64,000 nt of DNA from Apteryx mantelli (taxonomy: Eukaryota > Chordata > Aves > Apterygiformes > Apterygidae). The stretch is taken from positions 33,019,447-33,083,446 of the forward strand of contig NC_089984.1 in assembly GCF_036417845.1 (NCBI RefSeq), written 5' to 3'. The translations under genes and the position numbers were made by a program. Within the stretch, counting starts at the first letter, position 1. Every line of letters starts with the position of its first letter. Positions 50,801 through 61,150 of the stretch are shown piece after piece. The notes under the pieces are model-generated. The model saw only the letters and a list, made by a program, of their open reading frames with translations. It ran no database searches and was not told the origin of the DNA.

Positions 50801-51943
50801 TTAGAACTTTGTTTAAATAAATTTGCAGTGTGCTAAGGGATTGAACACATCTGCATAGTGCTAGCATGAGTGAATCTGTACTCAAAAACAGTTAGTTTAA
50901 AAAAAGAGGCTTGAAAGGGATCCAGGTAGCGTCCTAGTTAAAACACAAATATTAAATGCCAGAAAGCATGTGAACTTGGACAATTCTGTTTGTTTAAAGC
51001 ATTTAAGCTGTAAAGCATACGAGGAGATATTTTTAATAGGTGTCTGGGTAATGTAACCTTAAATAAGTGGCAGGGGGCAATGTGGGTTCCCTTTTCACAT
51101 CAGATGTCTTCTTGTGAGCCAAACACGGGGGAAAACTGAAATATTTCTTCCATTTTACATGATTTTACATATGCACATTACACTTTTAATGTGCATTTGC
51201 TCAAGATGAGATGTTTTTGAACAGCAGTATCCATAATTTTACATGCCCAGAGACAATTTCTGAATGAGGGGTAGGTTTCAAAGACCACTTAGTTATTCTC
51301 AGCTACTGCTTCATTCAGTACAGAAATTTTTGCTGTCTGATCAGCAGAAAATATTCTTTTTCTTGCCATCCTAATATGACAGGATTATTGTATGTTGGTA
51401 CTTATATCAAGTGACTTTTAATTTATTGCCAAGTGGCAACCTGTTTCCTTCAAAACGCGTTTTTTTTAGGTCTGAAATAGTCTCTGATTGCCTGGATCAA
51501 AATACCATCTCTCCAGTGACAGACCCAGACTAGCCAATGAAAAATATGTTAAGTGCCTTGAGACGTCTTCTATACCAGAAAAATGTCCTCCAACGAGGAT
51601 GGCCAACCTTTCAGTCCTACAGTTTGCAATATTTTACCTTAGTTGCAAACATTACAAAATCTTTCCTCAGCTGGGAAATACATATGCTGTAAGTCAGAGC
51701 TAAAGGAAGGGAGAGCTCCGAGTGCGGATCAGGTGCAGGACATGATGGCACATAGCCCGGGGTCCTTCTGCTCTCTGGGCAAGGCGCGGAGTGGCCTAAG
51801 CTAACCCAGCGGTTCAGTGCCAGCAACTTCTGCTGCCTCGCATTTCTCCTGCAGCTGGGAAATGTGACTGCCCAGCCCGTACGTAGCTGCAGAGCAATGT
51901 GTCTGTGGGCAACTCTTTCCAAGAACCTCAGTCACTATAACAC

Positions 51944-52104
51944 AGTGGTTTTCAGCCTTGGGTCCATGAACTATTTCAAAGAAGTTCACAAGAGAGAACA
52001 AAGTGTAGTAGTCTGATTGTCCTGACGTTTTTTAGGAGATCCTATCTCTACACTGGAAGTATTCTCTAGGTTTCCTTGTGAAAAAGGGTTGAAATCTCTC
52101 CTGT
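51944..52104. mobile_element. Probable non-autonomous hAT (Charlie-like) remnant
   Basis: The left end reads CAGTGGTTTTCAGCCTTGGG then TCCATGAACTA, like the 'cagtggttctcaaccttgggtccatgga' end of Charlie-type hAT elements. About 160 bp on, GTGAAAAAGGGTTGAAATCT then CTCCTG resembles the opposite end ('aaaggttgagaaccactg'). No 8-bp target duplication is evident. The element is too short to have coded for a transposase. Confidence 0.4.
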
Positions 52105-53910
52105 AGGGTAAAAAACATTTCAGTTGTATTGTCTCCTTTTCTGTTAATGCTAGCTAGGACTCTCCACTGGTTGTGAAATGTTAATTGAAATGAATTAGCT
52201 AATGGTGGGATTAGGAATAATGGAGTCATATTTATAATCTGAGTTAGCCTTTAAGAAGGAAAAATAGCTTGAGGAGTACCATGTAACAATAAAGCCTGAG
52301 TGCTACTATCAAACATGCTGCAAAAATATAGTAACAAGTATTTTATGCAATAAATATACCTTTATAATAGAAGCCTAATGCTGTTGCTATTACCATAGTT
52401 AAGGTGAATGAGATTGTTACTGAGACTGAGCTAACAGAGCTTTTCTTATAGCATACATAAAGACAAGAAGGTTCTTCCCAGAAGGGTCACCTTTGCTATA
52501 TTTTGGTTTCAGATTTCACAGGGACCTATTACAAAATTTTTAGCTTCAGTCTACACCCTGCTGGTGGTCAGCTATAAAAATCTGTTTGAAGAAAGTAAAA
52601 ATCTACCCTTTATTAGTTTAAAGTTAGATAAAGGTCATTTATTTATTCTTTTTGTAATAATATACAGCTGCCATTGTTTTTAGTGAACATAACCAATCAT
52701 TTAAAGATGAAATTAAAGCTGCAGTATTATCAGCTATAATGTGTAAAAGCATAGTGTAAGTAATGCTTTTTATGACTGTTCTGTTTATTAGTTAACTTGA
52801 AGAATGTGTACTAGCATATATTTGTGTTGGAAAAGCTTGTGGTTGACATGGCATAATGTAACGTCCTCACTCCAAGGTTATTTCGCTTTCTCTCTAAACT
52901 TTTTTCAGTTTCTCTCTCTCCAAAAACTGATTTAAAGAAACAAATGAACACCCTGTAATCCTATTAAGAGCCCAGTCAAATAAGAAGAAATCTGCACATC
53001 ACAGTTCCAGTGAATGTCATCAGCCTTTTTAATACAGTTAGTCCTTTTCAGAACACTACACGGTTAAAATATTTGGGTTGTATATTATAACCAAGCTAAA
53101 GGGGACATCCTGCTCTTCCCTCCTTCTGGCCACGTGGTCCTGTCCCATCTTCTCTTGTACAAACTCTGCTGTTCACTGGACCGGTTACTTAAGCAATTCA
53201 ATGTGAAAATGCGGCAGAATACCCTGCTCCTGGGAGCGAATGCAGTCCATGCAGGAATGTAGGTGGAAGTTGTTTATTATAAATGGAGCCTCTTGCAAGA
53301 GGATTAGTTTGTAGGAAGGTTAGAATGGAGATGCCATTTCTCTAGACTTTGAGATGTGATATGGCAGGCATTAGGCTCCTTGTACTAAAGACAACCTAAA
53401 CCGAAAGAAAAAACCCTGCTTTTGTTGTAGGTCAGTGACTGAAAGAGATCTGTGAAAAAGATGAGCCTGCCCCCCCTTCCCCTCCCCAAATTTTCAAACT
53501 CTAAGGGTCATGTTAAAAGTCATGTCAAAATGGAGACTTTTTGGGATAACTGCAGTATTTTAGTGAAGCTTCAAAGGCTTGGAAATTATTTTAGTAGAAG
53601 CTTCTTTGTCCACTGATATTTATGGCAATGTTTAAGAGGCTCAAAAAGGTAGCAGAATCTCTCAAGTTTTGAAAAGCCATTGCTATTATCTGATAGTTTG
53701 GAGAATTTACTGTTCTAGAAGATGGTGTGGAAGAATGAAGGTATATCAAAGAAAAATGAGGGCAAGTGAGCCAAAGATGGGACTTACTGATGTAATTGAT
53801 GCATAAAATACAGAGAAAGAAAGAGTGAAAAAGTTGCTGTAGATATAATAATGTGTTGAAGTGCGTCTGCATGTTTTGCTATCCTTAGACAATATCATAT
53901 GATTCTCTTT

Positions 53911-53937
53911 TTTTTATTATTATTATTATTTTTTTAA
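53911..53937. repeat. T-run with (TTA)n microsatellite
   Basis: A T run is followed by about five TTA units and another T run. It lies in the probable ADD3 intron. Confidence 0.85.
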
Positions 53938-56229
53938 AGTAAGGTACATATCTGTGTACATTTGGTTGACCTTTCTTCTTCCTGCTCTAACATTTGTCGT
54001 AAGGAGATGCAAGTAGGGAGTGTTTATGTGTGCTAGGATGGGAGAGACTGCACAGAGTGTCTCTTTCTGTAAGTTAAGATTTCCTCATTTTATATTAAGT
54101 CCTTGAAGTCAGTTTGCTGTAACAGTAAAATAACTGACCGAATCTGCTGGCCTGCAAACCTTAGTATCTCCTAATGTGGAGCTGGAGTATAACTGGAGTG
54201 TAAGATGTATGTGACCTAAATCCTTGCAATGATACATGCCGAGTCTATTCCAATAGTGGGTGGTTCTGTACTGCAGTTTCCCATGACAGCCAGTGCCTCA
54301 AAAACGGTTTGTATGCAAAGGGCTGCTGTCTATAGCTAGCTGTAATGCTGGACTGAACTTCTTTTCGGCCAGAGCGTAACTGAAATACGGTGCTGGGGCA
54401 TGGGTGCATGATAGGACAGCCATTCACTGGCAGCCTTAAGTAGCATGTAGCTGTTGGGTGATGGGCGAAGTGGCAGATATGTGACTGCCTTAGCAAGCTT
54501 GCTTTCTGGAACAGCTTTCTCTTGTCTTCAGAGTCTGTAGTATCTATCTACAGCGCAAGATACATAACTAAATTTTCTGTTGTAGTAAAAACCAGTAAAA
54601 CGGTTCTATCTATTGAACAGTGTGTAACACTGCTCTTTTTACTTTTTGGCTCTACTTCATGGCTCTGTATAAAAAATGCAAGCCAACTATGCCATAGTAA
54701 AGCTTCGTCGCATCACGGTAGACCAAAGTGTCTTGGTCTCCAACATTAGCATTCTGCAATGCATAGACCGAATTATTCCTTTGGTGAACAGAAAGGAGTG
54801 GGTTGTCCTTGGTCCTAGTAATGAATTTATGTATATGTTTACAGGACAACTTTTATATATAAAAAGTAGTAACAACTACACTGAGGAAAATGTGTGCAAA
54901 TAAATTGTTTTAGAGTAGAGGAACTTGCCTCTCAAAATACCATGTATTCATGACTTGCAGTCTCTTGCATGCCTTTGAAACTGGTATTACTTATCTTCTC
55001 CTTCCATCCAGGTAGTCATCAGTTAAATGATGCGTAAGAGAATCTAGAATTGCTACTAACAAATCTGGCACAGAATTGTTTTAACAAAGTTAATGCTGAG
55101 TCTCCAACAGCAGAAAACTGCTTACTGTTTAAGTTAACTGAAATTGCTCCAGTTAGTCTCTGTGCAAGGTGGCAAATGATATGTATTCAGTGTGAATAGC
55201 TATCCTGCAAATAGCACTTCATATTCTTCAGTGCCATTTCCTCCTAGTTTTTTCCTGGGCGTTGTCTTTTTTATTTTATCCCCCCCCCCCTTCCTTCTAG
55301 ACCATAATCTCTTCAAGAAAGGTGTTACAATCTTCTTGTGACTATCAGCATTTTTTAGCCTTGAGAAATAGTTGCTTGCAAAAGAGAGAGAAATGACATT
55401 TCAAAAGATTTCTGTATGCTGTTTACAGGATGGAGCAAGGTCCTTACATCAAATACCTAAACACTGCTTTGAAAAGACCAACAGCACAGTGGAATAGTAT
55501 ACTAGGAAATTATTTTGGTTCATTAACTATTTAAATTACTTATGCTAACTTTCCTTTGCAGGTGGCAGTGATTTTGAAATCAAATAAGCTGTCGTGGGTG
55601 AGCACACGGTCGCATAAGCTCAATCCCACTCTACTTCCTCTGCCATTTCTGCAGACCGCTGCTTGTAGATGCTGCAGCTGTGTTGCCTGTGCTTTCCTTA
55701 GCTTTTTTCTTGTTGCCGAATTATCCAAAACCCAAGAAGGAGGAAGGAATACAAGACAGTAGTAATGAATTCTTGAGTCATTTCAAGTTGTCTGCAAAAA
55801 GCTCTTGACTAATAGATTCGATATAATTTTAACATGAGAAAAGTGACATATCCAACACATTTGACAAGCTCAGTAGAGAGAATGAGTGCAATGAAGCATC
55901 ATCTTCAGAAGTTTGTTTTATATTTGTTTAATATGGTATGCAGTCTTCAGTGTAGATACTTAAGGAGTCTTATGAAAGTAATACTGGCTCAGAGTAAAGA
56001 TGCTTTAGTTAAATAGACTATGGCTGTGTTTAAAAATAACAGCTCTGGCTGTGTCAGCATGTTGGATGACCTGATACTGCCTTTCAACAGCAAGAGCTTC
56101 TGAAAAAGTTTTTTTTACCTGCCACATGTATTGCCCCAATGTGAACTTGTTTTCTGTTGATAAGTTTTTTGGTGCTAGGGGAATCAAAAAGAGAGACCCT
56201 GTAATTCTTCAAATCTGTGCTGATCTGTG

Positions 56230-56280
56230 TAGGAACTATACTATACTATATTATATTATACTGTACTATACTAGTTCCTA
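56230..56280. repeat. Imperfect palindrome with ACTAT microsatellite core
   Basis: TAGGAACTA at the left and TAGTTCCTA at the right are exact reverse complements. Between them lie irregular ACTAT/ATATT units. The whole could fold as a cruciform or an AT-rich hairpin. Confidence 0.6.
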
Positions 56281-57469
56281 TTCCAGGAACTGTGCTTGAC
56301 TGGTATAGATGAGACATGGAAGGCAAAGCAGGAATTACAAATATAAATCTAATGTGCCAACTTGATACATTCCTGTCACTCTTGAATTAAAAGGGGAAAA
56401 AAATTAAATAGTCTTTCTTCTTATGGGCAAGGGCAAGAAGAAAAGAATAAAAGTAGCAGTCAATTGTAGCTTTACTTGTATATTAGTTATTAATTAGCTA
56501 ATAACTTTAATGCAAAAAAATCCCCACCCCAAACTCAATTTTATAGGTGTTTGTTTACAGAGCAAGAAAAGCTGAAACACCTCTCAAAAGACATGCTTGT
56601 TAATCTTTTAAGTCTCTGCTTTCCATAAGGACACCAGACATTTGTAGCTTAAATAGCATCTTGAAACCACTGTTGGAATTTTCCTTATGTTGCTCGTATT
56701 TCTAGTAGGCGCTACATATATTTACGAGAGGAGTTAACTTCTGGAAGACATTTAACCGGTGCTTTATAGCACAGAGGAAGTATTAATCATGCACTTCATG
56801 TATAGATATTAATCAATAATGTTTGTATTCTTCATTTTCACATTTCATATAAAAGAATATTTTTTCAGAACTATTAATTCAGCATAGGGAATATGATAGT
56901 AGAACAGCACTGTGATATAAGTTTTATTGCATGTTCTAGTTTAGCAGAGTAACTGAAGTTGAATTCTTCAATAAATTTACCTTTTTTTACTAAGATATCA
57001 GTGTTTTTTTTCATAACTGTAGTCAAGAGAATGGTGGTAGTCATGTTCTGGATGGAAGTTGCATTTGCCACAGAAGGTCTCCAAGCGGGGCTGTCTCCAA
57101 TAAATATGCAAAACACAAGTACTTTGCTTCCTCAGTAAAAACATGATATTTTATACCTATGCAACTATTACTTGTGGGAATGCACCATAATAATACATGC
57201 TTTTTCAACCTGAAAATTTGGATGCTCCTTCGTTTCTCATACATCACTGTCAGTGAACCACAAACCAGCTAATTTTAGCTGACAAACATTCAGGAGGAGG
57301 AGAAATAAACACCATTTTACTTTTAGAAACCAAGTAAATGACTTTAACTTTGGAACACCAAGATGTGCTGAATCTTCATAATTCAGGTATCTGTCATCTT
57401 CTACGGGGTTCAGACTTACTGAATTTTTTAAATTAGCTGTTGCTTTTTCTTTGGTGCTTTCTGTTCTGC

Positions 57470-57515
57470 TTTCCTAGTCCTAGGAAACTACTTTCCTTTC
57501 CTTGGAAAGTAGTTT
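57470..57515. repeat. Two interlocking hairpins
   Basis: TTTCCTAG (57470-57477) pairs with CTAGGAAA (57480-57487). AAACTACTTTCC (57485-57496) pairs perfectly with GGAAAGTAGTTT (57504-57515) across a 7-base loop. The two hairpins share three bases, so only one can form fully at a time. Confidence 0.7.
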
Positions 57516-59684
57516 AATGAAGGCATAATGTATTTGTTAGAGAAGCTGCCTGAGCTGTCTTATATTTTCCTTTAAGCAAGTAGGGAAATCTTCCAAATAG
57601 GTGTGTTCAGTGGTCTGTTAATTTATGTGGGTACTTAAACTATTGAAAATCATTCATGTCCCAGGAATTTTTTATTATATACAACTTCATATGTGCACGC
57701 ATGCACACTTCTAAATACTAAGTGTTCTGGCAAACTTCAGAAAACACTAGTGAGTGTAAGTCTATTTAAAATGGGCAGTGGTTATTTTTATTAAATAAAC
57801 AGTTTTATTTTGTAGAACTTTGTTTGCTCTTTGAACAACAGAATTCAGTAACATTTCGTTTGAATAGTGGAGCGGTTGTCTGCCTGCACTGCTTTTGCTG
57901 GAGATAAATTATGAGTATTTTAGTGTCCGTTCCTCAATTGTAAATGTGATTAGCCAAATGATTTAGAGAGAGCTTGTTTTATTGGATGCTTTTCAAACAT
58001 GCAAACCCTGAGAGCAATACTTCTGACTTTCAGACTGCCAGAGCTCTGGTGCCTGGGGGTTTAGGTGCAAACCCTGTCCTCATTTAAGTTTTGTAGTTAA
58101 CCGTCTGATATCTGTAGGAAAAAGGTCCTGTATATTCTCTGCCGGTCTAGTTTGTCTGTATATAATTGCTGTGTTTTCATGTGTAGCCTGTGGCTTTTTT
58201 GTGGTAGCAAAGCCCATGAGTTAGCAGCGAGGGTTATCCGCCTGCCTGGCTGTTGTGGAGCAGCTCGTTAGTAATTCCCATGTAATTCTCTCTCTCTCTC
58301 ACCCTTCCTCCCTATTGCTTTGCTCCTACTCTACTGTTTTCCTGCGGACTTATTTCAAGTATTGGTATTTTTAAAGGGCTCTTGGTTGGCTGAGGTATGG
58401 GTTACATGGAAAAAATACTGTGGAACTTTCTGAAAATACTGTGTGTGTCTGATGTTTATTTCTTCTCTTTTTGATGGTTCTTGTTCTGTGTGGGTTTTCT
58501 GTCTTTTCTTTCTTGGCAAGAAATATAGTATTACATTCTTCTGTCAAGAGGAAGGGTATTAAGCTTACTCATAAAAAGAAGTTTTATTATCAAATGTAGT
58601 TTTTCATTTTGTCCGTTGGAATTTCTTTTTTTAAGCTCTAACCATACCCAGATTACTGGCTTCATTCATACAGTCTCTGTATCAAGTTTGGATACAGTCT
58701 TTGTTAAATTATGATTCCTTAGGGTTTTCTGTTACAGAGGTTTCTTCAGTCGGGGGAAATGAGGGTATAATAAAGAGGATCCAAGGACCGGACATGGTGA
58801 TTCTATATAATTGAAGCAAACAATGCCAGACTTGGCTGATGTTGGATTTTCCATCAAATTTTTTCATTGGCATTTGTTCATTTTGCTTTAAGCAGGGTTC
58901 AAAACTGAAGCAGTATGAGTGTCTGAAGTAACTGGAAGACCGATAGTAGACAATTTGGGCACTACTTCTAATCATTGTATCCTATCTTTGATGTGTGTTC
59001 CTTTTACTCTGAATTCTGGCTTAGCAGGAAGTCTTTGATTCAAATGCCATTAGAGCAGTAAATTCAACAGGCAACATCCAGATTCCCTGAAAGGAGTATA
59101 ATTGAAGCTAGTGTAATAGATTTGGTTGTGCCTGGGGTTGCTGCAATCTTATTCCAGGCATTCAGTTAGTGCTCTGCAAGAAGTGTTACTTTCTGGAATA
59201 GCAAGCATCTGCAGCTCAGCCCTGCTATCTCCAACTTGCTGTAACTGTCTGTTAGCTATTAACATTATCTCTCCCTGTGTACTACTGTTATAATGTTAGT
59301 TATAGCCTGTTAAAATAGGGATGGGGCATCAAGATGTACAGGGTGCAAGCAGATTTGCTGAGGGATCCTATAAATAAAATGCGGTGCCGCTCACATGAAG
59401 CAAGAAGCCAGACCGTCCTGGTTGTTTTCTTTCTCTGATGCTGACCCCTGCCAGACAGGGAATGATGCCGAATCCACTGGCTGCGTGGCCTCTGCTATGC
59501 CGCAGCGTTCGATCTCTGCATAGGGAGTGTGCAGCGCTTCACTCTCCGCCTCTATTAAGGAAGAACTGCTCCAAAGGAGACTTCTTTGGGGGATGGGAGG
59601 GGTGGGAAGTATTGCCTTTGACATTTATGAACTAATAGATACCGCAGAAGCATGGTAAAGCTGCTGAAGTTAAAACTACAGGTG

Positions 59685-59720
59685 CTAATGTCCTCTAGTT
59701 CTCTAATGTCCTCTAATTCT
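59685..59720. repeat. 18-bp tandem duplication
   Basis: CTAATGTCCTCTAGTTCT is followed directly by CTAATGTCCTCTAATTCT, with one difference. It looks like a small slippage or duplication event. Confidence 0.85.
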
Positions 59721-61094
59721 TTTAAAATGTTTTGGGGTACTAATTTTTCCATTTTTAATCTCAAAGACACTTTTGTGTATTTGCGCATTGATGAAATTGG
59801 GTGCAACTTTTTGAAATGTAAAATACATAAGAATTTTGCTCTTGCATCTATTTCTGCATACTCTTCAATGTGTATTATTGCTTACTTTAGTCCCTAAAAA
59901 TCCAGGAGAGCCTTTTTTAATGCTCTTTCTCATACTCAGTTTCAACTGCATAACTTTAACTCCTTTTCTACCCGTATTTCTTCACCGCTCTTTGCCAATA
60001 TTAGAAACATCTCTGCAGTAAAAATGAAAGCCCCTACAGTGACTAATTACGCAGTGCTTTGGAAGACATAAATTGAATTCCTCCTGTAGCCAAAGGCTGT
60101 ATATGATTTGAGATTAGCATTTGCAGTGCATTAACACTGTGCATTATGGTCAGATCCTAGTGAACATAACATTTTCACTCAACTTCTCTTGTGCCATAGT
60201 ATGCATATTGTACAATAGGATCCTGCTGGATAATGCCAGTATTTAGTTCTTGAGGATCTGGTAGTCTTTCACTTGTAGCTGTTTTCTCTGGGGTAAAGTA
60301 AACCAACACAGACTTAATTTAGTATGCAATTGTGTAGCTTTTGAATTAATTTTATTGTTCTCTTTAGCTTATTCTGATAGATTGGTTTATAAAGCAGAAT
60401 AGTGAAAGCTTCTCTCACATGTGAGATGAAATGTTTTATGGCAGTAGCATAGCATATAGTAGTAGCATATTTTATGGTTTGTGCGTGGACTTAGATCCTT
60501 AAGTTTCTCTTGAGTTACAGCATCTTTCTTTGGTTAGATCCCTAAAGGAGAGAAGGAAGGGAGAAGGGTGTTTGTAGCACTTAGCCAACGGAGGCTTTCT
60601 CCTTAGTCAACTTTTGTTCTGAATTGCTTTCTGGGGAACTCTACTGGTGGCGGAAGCCTTTAAAATAAATAAATAAGTAAAGCAAACCTCCTAACTTGGA
60701 CTTAGCTGGCTAATTAAGGTACGCCAGTTCAGTGGTGGGACTAGTACACTGCCGTTACGATGCCTGCATACAAATTGGGTGTGCAGTGAGGCCTAGATCC
60801 TTGGATCCTGTTGGCTCCGTGATAGTACAAATAGCAATTCTCTGCTTAGTTCTTGGTTCGTTATTCAGATTACTGTAATATTTAACTATCTCATATGCAT
60901 ATTGGCTTAACCTGTGAAAAGATGTGAGCTGTGAGATTTTTTTTAATTAATTCTTTTATTATAAGCTGTTTAAATGCTGCAATATGTTAATTTTCTCCTT
61001 TTAAGATATTTGCAGCCTGTGTGTGACAGCAGCTAGTGTTCACCCTTTCTATAAACAAGGAAGCCCTCAGTGTGAAATACTTGGCATCTAGTAA

Positions 61095-61150
61095 ATGAAT
61101 GGAAGTTTTGCCATTGACTTCAATGTTTCCAGGATTCACCTGTATATTTT
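61095..61150. repeat. Old LINE-like motif ('ccattgacttcaatg')
   Basis: TTTTGCCATTGACTTCAATG is followed by TTTCCAGGATTCACC. It is the best match in the window to the same old sauropsid phrase as near 38.0 kb. Family and limits are uncertain. Confidence 0.4.
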
